From Oscillatoria princeps RMCB-10 (GTDB lineage: Bacteria; Cyanobacteriota; Cyanobacteriia; Cyanobacteriales; Oscillatoriaceae), in NCBI GenBank assembly GCA_019359235.1, contig JAHHHT010000038.1, forward strand, positions 1-64,000: a DNA stretch of 64,000 nucleotides. Direction: 5' to 3'. The notes under the pieces are model-generated. The model saw only the letters and a program-made list of their open reading frames with translations, was not told the origin of the DNA and did not search any database. Both the position numbers and the translations under genes were made by a program. Shown piece by piece: positions 18,400 through 27,015 of this stretch (the first letter of the stretch is position 1; each line of letters begins with the position of its first letter).

Positions 18400-18682
18400 T
18401 CGCGCCAGCTGTGGGGACAGGGGTTTATCGCGTCTGGTGCGGGACGCCCAGGGGGCTCCGGCAAAGGGGGAGCGGGGGAAAATTCCTTTATTTTGCAAAC
18501 TCTCCCGGATGCGCACCGGCACCCTCAAAGTCCAAAATAGATATAACATCGCTTACGCACTCGGCGTGCAGTTGAGCGGACAATGCGTTTGAAAAGCAGG
18601 TAATTTATATTATACCAGTTTTCACGCAATCCGAACATGTCAAATCTAAAATCTAAAAGCTAAAATCCATTGGGGTGCTGTG

Positions 18683-20884
18683 ATGATTGGCCAACTTTTA
18701 GACCGGCGTTACCGGATTATTAAAGTTCTGGGTTCTAGCCAGTTTGGACAAACCTATCTGGCAGCGGACACGCACCGGCCTGGATACCCGCAGTGCGTGG
18801 TCAAGCAACTGCGCCCTCCCAGCAACCACCCCAGAACGCTGCAAGTTCTGGAGCTTTTATTTAAAAAAAAGGCAGAAATCCTAGAAAAGCTGGCGAAAAC
18901 CGACCGGATTCCCCAACTTTTAGCTTTTTTTCAGGAAAATAAAGACTTCTACTTAGTGGAAGAATTTATTGCTGGGCAGACTTTGGCTGCGGAAATGGCG
19001 ACCGGCCAGCCTCTGCCGGAAGACCAAGCGCTCCGCCTGCTGGAAGAGATGTTAGAGATTTTGGTTTTTGTGCACCAGCACGGGGTAATCCACCAGAACA
19101 TTCAACCCAAGAATTTAATCCGACGCCAGTCTGACGGAAAATTGGTACTCATCGACTTTGGGGCGCTTAAAGAAATTAGCTCTCAATTATCTAATTTGCA
19201 GAAACCGCTGTTTTTGTCTGATGAGGAGCAGGTAGAGGAAGCTTACAAACCGATTGAACAGCTCGAAGGCAACCCACTGCCGGCGAGCGACATCTATGCC
19301 ACCGGCATGATTGCTATCCAAGCGCTCACCGGCTTGGCTGTAGAAGAGCTGGGCTCTCTGCAAGATCCGGGATCTTCGGCAGCAGGCGAACTCTTCTGGC
19401 GGCACCGAGCTGAGGTTAGCCACGAGCTGGCAGAAGTTATTGACAGAATGGTGCGCTACGACTTTAACGATCGCTCTCAGAGCGCTGCAGAAGTCCTGGC
19501 AGATTTGAGAAGAATCAGGCGCAGGGCTGGGGGGAGCCAGTTGGGGCTGCCGCTGACTGTTGTTGAGCACAATTATTTCCGATTGCAGCAGCACCTGAGG
19601 GGGATGGGCAGCCGGCGCTTGCTGCTCCCGATCTTCGCTGTGCCGGCAGCCTTGGTGGCTGCCGGCGGATTCGGTTTGAGTTTCTATCTTCAAACTCAGA
19701 ACATCTCTATGGATTTGAAAAGCCGTGGGGTGGAAAAAGCCACGCGAGGAGATCGCACCGGCGCGATTGAGGATTACAACCAGGCGATTCGCTTCAATCC
19801 TAATGACGCGGCGGCTTACTACAAGCGGGGGAATGTCAACTACGATTTGGGGAAGTTGAAGGAGGCAAAAGAGGACTACTCTCAGGCGATCCGGCTCAAT
19901 CCCAATCTCGCTAATGCCTATTATAACAGAGGTTTGGCTAACTACGACTTGCAAGAGTATCAAGCGGCGGTTGAGGATTACACGGAGGCGATTCGGATTA
20001 ATCCCAATGACGGGGAGGCGTATTACAAGCGGGGTCTGGCTCACTTTGAGTTGCGAGAATATCAGGCGGCGATTGAGGACTGCACGCGGGCGATTCAGCA
20101 AAATCCTAATGATACTAAAGCTTATATCAGTCGCGGGCTGGCTCGCGCCGCCAGCGGGGACCAGCGGGGAGGATTAGCGGATTTCACTCAGGCGATTCGG
20201 ATTAATTATAATGACGGAGAGGCTTTCTACAACCGGGGGAAGGTTCGCTTTTATATGGCGGACTATCAGGGTGCGGTGGAGGATTATTCTGAGGCGATTC
20301 GGATTAATCCGCAGTATGCCGGTGCTTACAGCAATCGCTGTGAGGCGCAGCTGAATCTGTCTGAGTTTGAGAAGGCGGTTGAGGATTGCTCGTCAGCGCT
20401 GAAGATCGATCCGAATGATGCGACTGCTGCGGAAAATCGGTGTGTCGCTCATTTTAACCGGGGCAACTATCAGAATGCGATTGAGGACTGCACGCAGGCG
20501 ATTGCGCTGAATCCTAATAATGCTAAAGCGTACAGCAATCGCGGGCGGGCTCGCTCTGCCGGTGGGGATAAATCTGGGGCGATTGATGATTACACGAGAG
20601 CGATTCGCATCAATCCCAGCGATGCGGTTGCGTACAGCAAGCGTGCGGAGGCTCACTTGGATTTGGGAGACAGCAGCAGCGCGATTGAGGATTACACGCA
20701 GGCGATTCGTCTGAAGCGCGAGCATGAGGGGGCTTATTATGGGCGGGGGCTGCTCCGCGCTCAAATGGGGGACAAGCAGGGGGCGATTCAGGATTTGCAA
20801 AAAGCTGCTAAGCTGTGTTTGGATATCGGGAATACGGGGTGCTATAATGACGCTCAGTTGCAGCTGAGAAAGTTGCAGCCGTAG
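18683..20884 (+). CDS. Kinase-TPR protein 3, probable pseudokinase
   Basis: It starts at ATG 18683 (a GTG directly before it is possible) and has 733 residues. The kinase-like domain keeps CVVKQL and LIDFGA, but the glycine loop reads GSSQFGQTY, the catalytic loop H137-Q-N-I-Q (catalytic Asp to Asn and Lys to Gln), and the usual GTPAYMP activation-segment end is reduced to EAYKPIEQ. A membrane segment follows near residue 315, then 11 TPRs closely similar to those of protein 2. Catalysis is very unlikely. It lies 280 bp downstream of protein 2, same strand, and looks like a duplicated and diverged copy. Confidence 0.9.
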   Translation: MIGQLLDRRYRIIKVLGSSQFGQTYLAADTHRPGYPQCVVKQLRPPSNHPRTLQVLELLFKKKAEILEKLAKTDRIPQLLAFFQENKDFYLVEEFIAGQTLAAEMATGQPLPEDQALRLLEEMLEILVFVHQHGVIHQNIQPKNLIRRQSDGKLVLIDFGALKEISSQLSNLQKPLFLSDEEQVEEAYKPIEQLEGNPLPASDIYATGMIAIQALTGLAVEELGSLQDPGSSAAGELFWRHRAEVSHELAEVIDRMVRYDFNDRSQSAAEVLADLRRIRRRAGGSQLGLPLTVVEHNYFRLQQHLRGMGSRRLLLPIFAVPAALVAAGGFGLSFYLQTQNISMDLKSRGVEKATRGDRTGAIEDYNQAIRFNPNDAAAYYKRGNVNYDLGKLKEAKEDYSQAIRLNPNLANAYYNRGLANYDLQEYQAAVEDYTEAIRINPNDGEAYYKRGLAHFELREYQAAIEDCTRAIQQNPNDTKAYISRGLARAASGDQRGGLADFTQAIRINYNDGEAFYNRGKVRFYMADYQGAVEDYSEAIRINPQYAGAYSNRCEAQLNLSEFEKAVEDCSSALKIDPNDATAAENRCVAHFNRGNYQNAIEDCTQAIALNPNNAKAYSNRGRARSAGGDKSGAIDDYTRAIRINPSDAVAYSKRAEAHLDLGDSSSAIEDYTQAIRLKREHEGAYYGRGLLRAQMGDKQGAIQDLQKAAKLCLDIGNTGCYNDAQLQLRKLQP

Positions 20885-21612
20885 GGGGAATGTGGGAGGG
20901 CTGCTGAGGGGGGTGTGCCGGTGGGGCAATTGCAGCAAATATATCCTGGCGATTAGAAAGATGCTGTTGGCGAATTGACGTGGGAGCTTACCCCACAATC
21001 ATGTCCCCTTTTAGGGGTAGGGTTTTCGGTTTATCTGCAAGTAGCGTGAGGCAAGGGCGAAGCATGAGCGAATGTAATCCTTTCCCTGAGTCCCATAAAT
21101 AGTCGCGCTCATGCTTCGCCCCTACAGGATACTTTGTAGGGGCGTGCTAGCTGCTTACGCAGCCGCTAGCTCGCGCTTGAGCGAGCAGCTTCGCTAACGC
21201 TAACGCAGCGGCTGCATGCGCTAACGCTCATGCTTCGCCCAACCCCAAGCGCTAGCCACAGACAACCTCTAAAAAACCTACCCCCAAAAGGGGGGATAGG
21301 GTGGGGTCTTACCCCTCACGGATTCGCCAACAGTCTCTTAGAAATCGCGGCTATACAGACGAAACCCGCCTGCGCGGGTTTCAAAAAGTCTGATTTCCTC
21401 GTTCCCAGCTCATGCTGGGAACGCTCTGCGGATGCCTGCGGCGACAGCGAGCGAGTTGCAGGGTAGGGGCGGGGGTACAGATAACCTTTGCCGACCACAG
21501 ATATGTCAGATAAACCCGCCCCTAGTTATTGTATAGTGGGGGCGGGTTTATTACAATCCTGCGTTGGGTGGCAAAGATTTCGGGTGAGCCCCGCCCCTAC
21601 GGGTGGCGATAT
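20885..21612. other. Intergenic region between converging genes, repeat-rich
   Basis: It contains CGCTAACGC/GCAGCGGCT-type repeats (21130-21240), an inverted A/C-G run pair (CCTACCCCCAAAAGGGGGGATAGG, 21278-21302) and the inverted sequence CCCGCCTGCGCGGGTTTC (21366-21383). No gene is seen. Confidence 0.4.
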
Positions 21613-22989
21613 CTAGACGTAAGAAAAGGAAGAGCTGGTAAGATTCAGATTGGAAACATCTTGCACAATTGCAATCAGTTCATCGGACTCGGAACCGGGC
21701 TTGTTGATATAAATCCCTGTGTCGGCTGCGGAACCGCCAACAGAGATCGGTGCGGAGGTCACGATATAGTCATAGGAGGTTCCTTTGAGTTGGATAACAT
21801 CCTCAAACTTGTTGAAGTCAGCAATTAGAGCGTAGTCACTCGTGCCACTAGACCAATAGTAGTTGTCATCATAGAAGACTTTGCTCTCAGTCCCGAGAAC
21901 GAACTTATCTACCCCTAATCCGCCATTCAGGCTGTCAATTTCATAGAGTCCAGGAGTAGCTGCGTCTTGGTCAGCACCAATCAGGGTGTCCGCTCCCTCA
22001 CCACCGTTGAGGTTGTCGTAACCGGCACCGCCATTGAGGCTGTCGTTATTATCGCCGCCTAATAGCAAGTCTGTACCGGCACCCCCTGAGACTATATCAT
22101 TGCCAGCGCCGCCATACATGAAGTCGTTGCCGTCGCGACCGTCCAGGGTGTCTGTACCGTCGCCGCCGTGCATGGAGTCGCTACCGGCACCGGCATACAG
22201 GTTGTCGTTTCCGACACCGCCATCGAGGACATCGTTCCCGTCGCCGGCGGACAGGTAGTCGTTCCCGTCGCCGCCATCGAGGAAGTTGTTACCGGCACCC
22301 CCATCCAGGTTGTCGTTACCGGCACCGCCTTCTATGAAGTCCGTACCGCCTCCGCCATACAGGAAGTCGTTCCCGTCATTGCCTTCTATGAAGTCGTTCC
22401 CGTCGCCGCCATCGATGATGTCCATCCCAGCGCCGCCATACAGGTTGTCGTCGCCGGCTTCGCCATTTAGGAAGTCTGTGCCGGCACCGCCAGACAGGTT
22501 GTCCGCACCATCCCCGCCATAGAGGTTGTCGTCTCCTTCTTGGCCATACAGGATGTCTGTGCCAGTGCCGCCATACAGGTTGTCGTCTCCCACGCCACCA
22601 TCGAGGTAGTTCGTACCGTCGCCGCCATATACGATGTCGTTCCCAGCGCCGGCATTGAGGTAGTCGTCACCGGCACCGCCATCGAGGTAGTCGTCACCCT
22701 CTTCGCCATACTGGTAGTCGTCACCGGCACCGCCATACAGGGTGTCCGCACCGTCGCCGCCATACTGGGTGTCGTTCCCGTCGCCGCCATCCAGGAAGTC
22801 CGCACCGGCACCGGCATACAGGGAGTCCGCACCGGCACCGCCATCCAGGGTGTCCGCACCGTCGCCGCCATCCAGGGTGTCGTTGCCGAACAGACCTAAC
22901 AGAGAGTCGTTTCCCGCATCACCCACTATTGAGTCATCGAATTCAGTCCCAAAAAGGGTGTCGCTTTCAGGGGTTCCAATGATAGCCAT
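21613..22989 (-). CDS. RTX-type calcium-binding beta-roll protein
   Basis: The ATG at 22989 (MAIIGTPESDTLFGTEFDD), with GGGAGA about 12 bases upstream, gives 458 residues. From residue 10 to about 340 the protein is an almost continuous array of GGxGxDxLxxG nonapeptides (for example GGDGADTLDGGAGADSLYAG), the calcium-binding parallel beta-roll. The last about 110 residues form a non-repetitive domain ending in a hydrophobic/Ser-rich tail (NLTSSSFSYV), as type I secretion substrates do. There is no N-terminal signal peptide, consistent with that route. No T1SS genes are nearby. Likely a secreted surface or sheath protein. Confidence 0.9.
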   Translation of the reverse strand: MAIIGTPESDTLFGTEFDDSIVGDAGNDSLLGLFGNDTLDGGDGADTLDGGAGADSLYAGAGADFLDGGDGNDTQYGGDGADTLYGGAGDDYQYGEEGDDYLDGGAGDDYLNAGAGNDIVYGGDGTNYLDGGVGDDNLYGGTGTDILYGQEGDDNLYGGDGADNLSGGAGTDFLNGEAGDDNLYGGAGMDIIDGGDGNDFIEGNDGNDFLYGGGGTDFIEGGAGNDNLDGGAGNNFLDGGDGNDYLSAGDGNDVLDGGVGNDNLYAGAGSDSMHGGDGTDTLDGRDGNDFMYGGAGNDIVSGGAGTDLLLGGDNNDSLNGGAGYDNLNGGEGADTLIGADQDAATPGLYEIDSLNGGLGVDKFVLGTESKVFYDDNYYWSSGTSDYALIADFNKFEDVIQLKGTSYDYIVTSAPISVGGSAADTGIYINKPGSESDELIAIVQDVSNLNLTSSSFSYV

Positions 22990-24073
22990 TTTGGTTTTTC
23001 TCCCGGTCGTTTCAGAGATGTCCACAGAGGTGGCTGTCAGGCGGGCTTAAGTATGTTTACTTAAGTAAAAGCCGTATCGGGAATCTCGCAGGAGGCCCTG
23101 TCAACCGCCTCTCACAACTCCGCAATTTTACTGTTGAAAAATGCAGATTTATGTAATTGCCTGTTCTTAGTCAGTATTTCTGCGTAGAAAGTTCGCTCCC
23201 TTTTGGTGTGGTTTCCGGAAAGGGCTTATTCGGATATCCGTACTTGACAAATGATATAAATAGGTAAGGTTTACCGGCCATCAGGTAAATTACTGAGCCG
23301 GTCTGACGGATTGCCACAGCACGGGGTTACGGGGATGTCTGGAGACACCGGCACGTTGGGGAGGTGCGGTTTGGGGGTTGGTTGCCTTTCGCCAGGGGCA
23401 CCCCGCTTTGGCGAATTGTCAATTAATGATAAGAAATAGGTCAAGGGGTTTCCCGCACCGGCGTGGGAGTTGGGCACTCTGTGACGCAGGCAGCGTGCCG
23501 GTTTTGTTCAGACCGGCGATTGTAACCGCCTTTGGGCGGCTGTCTGGGGGAACCGGCACCGTAAAGGTTTCAGCGGACACAAGGCAACTGTGGGGGTTTT
23601 ACCGCCGAATTTCAAAGCACCGGCATGCTGTCTGTCATATCATTGCCGGTGGCATCCTTGGTGTGTGACCTGAAATGCCCCATGCCCCATGCCCCTGTTT
23701 TACATTTCTCCACAATCTGTTTGACATGGGTCTACAACTAGATACAAAACTTTACCTAAAAATCCCCCCTAGGAGTGATTGAAATCACACACGAGGGCGT
23801 TTTGAAACTGATAGCTTGAAAGAGAGATTAAGTAAACATACTCAATTGGCCGTTTCGCTCAGCCAAATGCTCGTGTTTGCTGCGACTGGCGACTCTAGGG
23901 CTGAGGTGGGGTGGGGAAAATTGGGCCGCTGCTGAGAAAAGTGCTGCGACAAGCGGTTTCCGCAACGTTATTGCCTTCCTCTCACCTCAACCGCACTGTC
24001 TCGAAATGAATAGCGGAAAGTCTCAGGGTGCGGACACTGTGCGGCTGTCTCAAATGCGATGAGGTCAAAGCTG
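22990..24073. other. Long intergenic region
   Basis: It contains a TTAAGTATGTTTACTTAAG near-palindrome (23045-23063) close upstream of the RTX gene, and a promoter-leader stretch at 23212-23309 that also occurs before kinase-TPR gene 4. A GTAAACATACT resembling the palindrome recurs at 23831. No gene is supported. Confidence 0.45.
23212..23309 (+). promoter_or_regulatory. Conserved promoter-leader segment, copy A
   Basis: TTCCGG, then CGGATATCC, TTGACA (23244-23249) and a leader core GAGCCGGTCTGACGG preceded by AGGTAAATTACT match the segment at 26594-26700. The -10 region is poorer here than in the other copy. No intact gene follows on this strand for 1.3 kb. Confidence 0.45.
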
Positions 24074-24530
24074 ATGAAAGAAACATTAGAAATCCACACA
24101 GTTGCGGTGGCGCGATTTAACTTGAAGTTCTTCCAAGACAAACAAATCGTGCTGGCCAAGGCGAGGTTAAGGCGACTGCCGGTTTAATTTTAACAGAGAT
24201 TGATGATTGCGGGCGACCGCCCAGCCGGTTTTGTGATAGGGCGTCGCGTAGCGGTTGAGGCAATCTGGTAGTGCCGGGGGAAGACTTTGTTATTCTTTGT
24301 GTAGAAAATCCCCGTAAAATTATTATGGATTCCAGCAATTCGGCGGGAAAAGATGTGACAGGTTGTTCCACCTTGTAACAAGCGCTGCAAGCGGCTAAAG
24401 AACGACTGGGGCAATTCGCTACAGAGCCCTGAAGGGGGGATTTTCTCCGCACTGGCCAGCGGTGGGGTGCTTTCTGAGGCGCAGTTGGTGCAGTTGCGGT
24501 ATCAAGATGATACGGCTGTTATAGCGGTTT
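24074..24530 (+). pseudogene. Decayed coding remnant, family not recognised
   Basis: Three coding-like pieces follow each other in changing frames: 37 codons from ATG 24074 (KETLEIHTVAVARFNLKFF), a piece near 24272-24415 (VPGEDFVILCVENPRKIIMD, then QALQAAKERLG), and a piece near 24440-24523 (IFSALASGGVLSEAQLVQL, RYQDDTAVI). Stops and frame changes separate them, and a family-B element starts where the last piece ends. The pieces look like one former protein of about 150 residues. I do not recognise the family. Confidence 0.4.
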
Positions 24531-24616
24531 TCGTATGAGTGAGGTACTGAGAAACCCGGTTTCTTTAAGAAACCGGGTTTCTGGGGTGTACTTCATCCAA
24601 CTAAAAACCGCTATAT
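24520..24616. mobile_element. MITE-like element, family B
   Basis: Ends TATAGCGGTTTTCG and complement TATAGCGGTTTTTAG flank the perfect central palindrome GAAACCCGGTTTC/GAAACCGGGTTTC. It lies at the 3' end of a decayed gene. Confidence 0.7.
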
Positions 24617-24683
24617 TCCCGATGCCAGAAAAGCTCCTCAGAAACTTGTTAGCAGATATAATTGGTATCATAAGGCACGTTTT

Positions 24684-25586
24684 ATGAGGATACTTCAGTG
24701 GCTCCTGACAAAAATTAGATTTCTTCATCTAAATCCCCACCTGCAAGGATTGCTGGCATTAACCACCGTCACAGTTTTGTGGGGAAGCACTTATGCTGTG
24801 GTTCGCGATGCAGTCAGCAAGATCGCACCAAGCACCCTTGTATTTGGCCGGTTTGCGATCGCATCATTATTATTCCTTCCCCTGTGGCACCGGGATTGGC
24901 AGCTAAATAGGCGAGGTGCGGAGTTGAGCGGTTGGTTATTAATTACTCATGCCATGCAGTCGATCGCCCTACAATCGACTACCGCCAATCGTTGCGCCTT
25001 CATTCTGTCGCTTAATGTCGTCTTAGTTCCCCTGTTTCTTGCCTTCTGGGGGCACCGTCTCCACTGGTACAACTGGTGTGCGGCGGGACTGGCGTTTATT
25101 GGTGTGGGGTTGCTCGCTCACGAGGGGACATCGCTTTGTGAGGGTGATGTCTGGGCGTTCTTTTCCGGCATTACCTACGCTATATATGTGATTCGCCTTG
25201 ATGTTGCGGCTCGCCACTATCCATCTTTGCCCTTAACTGCTGTCCAACTCGGGAGTGCGGCACTGTTGGCGGGAGGGTGGATGTGGATCGCTCACGATGG
25301 CAACTGGGTATCCGCTGGCGGCGAATTTCCTTGGAATTCCCTGCTCTATCTAGCTGTTGCCACCACGGCGCTTGCAGCTTGGATGCAGGTGTGGGGACAG
25401 CGGTACGTCAATCCATCGGAAGCGGTGGTAATTTATACCTTGGAACCCGTGTGGGCAGCAGTCTTTGGTTATCTATTTCTCGATGAGAGATTGAGATTCA
25501 CCGGATTGGTGGGAGCGGGTTGTATTGCGATCGCGATTTTGCTGGCTTGCCTGCCCAGTCTCCTTGTCTCACCGCGCCATGCTTGA
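24684..25586 (+). CDS. EamA/DMT-family transporter
   Basis: This 300-residue polytopic membrane protein has about ten hydrophobic helices in two EamA halves. The first half has TVLWGSTYAVVRDAV and TTANRCAFILSLNVVLVPL; the second has AVATTALAAWMQVWGQRYV and AVVIYTLEPVWAAVFGYL, typical of the family end. DMT transporters export amino acids, sugars or other metabolites; the substrate is not predictable. It starts 68 bp after a MITE-like element. ATG 24684 is used; no strong ribosome-binding site is seen. Confidence 0.88.
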   Translation: MRILQWLLTKIRFLHLNPHLQGLLALTTVTVLWGSTYAVVRDAVSKIAPSTLVFGRFAIASLLFLPLWHRDWQLNRRGAELSGWLLITHAMQSIALQSTTANRCAFILSLNVVLVPLFLAFWGHRLHWYNWCAAGLAFIGVGLLAHEGTSLCEGDVWAFFSGITYAIYVIRLDVAARHYPSLPLTAVQLGSAALLAGGWMWIAHDGNWVSAGGEFPWNSLLYLAVATTALAAWMQVWGQRYVNPSEAVVIYTLEPVWAAVFGYLFLDERLRFTGLVGAGCIAIAILLACLPSLLVSPRHA

Positions 25587-26197
25587 ACGATTGCGCAGCA
25601 GTCCCCCGACTTGATGGCAGCAGTTGTGGGTGCGATATCAGCCACACCGGCACTGTCCAAGGTGCTGCCGTTTTGACTCTCTCTAGCAGTGCCTTTAGTT
25701 TCGTCTTAGCAAAGTTCAGTGTCCGCGCGAGTCAATTAAATTTAAGTTGGACTGACACTCCTATTTCTCCCCTCGGAAGTATCGGATAATTTTGACGGGG
25801 GGAGTCGCAAATCAATACGACTTGGCGGTAACAACTTGCCTATCCCATTATTATCCCCCACTGTCTCCCCACAAAGTGCTACTATACCTCAAAACTATAG
25901 GCCAATAATTAGAGCGCTTTTAAGTTGGATGAAGTCCGCCACAGACCCCGGTTACTTAAATAAAAAGGGTGGCTCACAACCTCAGGAATATGAAAATCAC
26001 TATAGATAGTGTCAGGAAAAATAAATAATAGCAGGATAACCCTGCCATTATTTAATGGTTTATCGGGGGTTTTTAGGCAAAAAATATCATTAAATAGCCG
26101 GCTATATCAGCCCATAATAATATGAAAACTGCTATATATGAGCTCTGGCATTGAGCGTGTGTGGCGCAGCGAGCGAGAAATACTCTCCATCTTCCTT
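25587..26197. other. Intergenic region with decayed palindromic elements
   Basis: From about 25895 (ACTATAGGCC) to about 26007 (CACTATAGAT) there is a degraded family-B element (AGTTGGATGAAGT, CCCCGGTTACTTAAATAAA). Further single ends (AACTGCTATA) lie near 26127. No intact gene is seen. Confidence 0.4.
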
Positions 26198-26335
26198 TTA
26201 GGCGATCGCGAGCAAAAACTGTTCAACGTTTTCCGCTCTCACGCCGGCGATCGTGCGGTCATTTTCAGAATCTACCTCGTATGTCCAGTTTCGCTCGTGG
26301 AGATAGCGAGCGATCGGGGCTCTGGTCGTGGCCAT
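26198..26335 (-). CDS. Short ORF, possible YbjN-domain fragment
   Basis: A 45-codon frame runs on the minus strand from ATG 26335, preceded by AGAGG, to TAA at 26198. Its product (IARYLHERNWTYEVDSENDR then IAGVRAENVEQFLLAI) resembles the N-terminal part of YbjN-type domains, which normally continue for another 80-100 residues. It is probably a truncated gene. The resemblance is from memory of the pattern and is not tested. Confidence 0.35.
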   Translation of the reverse strand: MATTRAPIARYLHERNWTYEVDSENDRTIAGVRAENVEQFLLAIA

Positions 26336-27015
26336 AAGAACCTCTGGATGTTCCTTGTTCTGTCTATTCATCGGGAGAGGGCAGAGGAATTATGCAGCAC
26401 CCCCAGAAAATCCAGAAAATTTTGAAATCAGGCTTTTTTCCTGGTGAGACGTGCGGAGCTTGACAAATCGCCCCTCCTAGCTGTAGTGTTCTCCGGCAAC
26501 TTTCCGAAGCGAGAGTGTTGGCAAGACGCCCTCACAGCGGCTGCAACACCGGCACCGGCTGCTCGAGCGCCGGCGGCAGAATTTAAAGCGTCATTTCCGG
26601 AATAAGGCTATTCCGATATGGCACCTTGACAAATATCTATAAAGGTGGTACAATACACTTCTGTTATGCCATTAGGGAAATTACCGAGCCGGCCTGACGG
26701 TCTTGGCCGTCTGGTGGTGAAAGCCCGCCGGTGGGGCTAAAGCCCTACTGCAAACGGGGCTAAAGCCCTGCTGCAAACGCCGAGGCAAACAGGATCGCCC
26801 TCACGGTCAGCGATAAAGCAGAGCCGGCAGCATGATATAACAGATAGAGCAGATAAACGCGGATCGGAGGGGGAGCCTCGGCAGAAAGGCACCTCGGCAC
26901 AAGGCAGAAATACGGGGCTTGCAAGGGGTGCTCCTACGACCTAGCTGCGACCTAACCAACGGCGACTAGGGATTTTGTGGCAAAATCAACCCAAAGCTGG
27001 TTGGGTGGCTGGTTT
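26336..27015. other. Leader region of kinase-TPR gene 4
   Basis: It contains the operator-like and promoter elements listed separately, then a GC-rich leader of about 350 bases with GGGGCTAAAGCCCTGCTGCAAAC-type repeats (26734-26780). No gene is seen. Confidence 0.5.
26598..26654 (+). promoter_or_regulatory. Promoter with operator-like inverted repeat, before kinase-TPR gene 4
   Basis: TTGACA (26626-26631), 17 bases, TACAAT (26649-26654) is a near-consensus sigma-70 promoter. A perfect inverted repeat CGGAATA-AGGC-TATTCCG (26598-26615) ends 11 bases before the -35 box, as for an activator or repressor site. The transcript would have a leader of about 350 bases with the core GAGCCGGCCTGACGG shared with 23295-23309. 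Confidence 0.6.

Noticed and set aside
21366-21400. CCCGCCTGCGCGGGTTTC as a rho-independent terminator for kinase-TPR gene 3
   Set aside because: It lies nearly 500 bp beyond the stop and has no run of T directly after the stem.
22034-22899. Long plus-strand frames opposite the RTX gene
   Set aside because: They are antisense shadows of the GGxGxDxL repeats, with repetitive Pro/Ser or Val/Ile composition.
26138-26425. Plus-strand 95-codon frame
   Set aside because: The composition is poor, and the minus strand of the same stretch gives a better-supported short frame with a ribosome-binding site.
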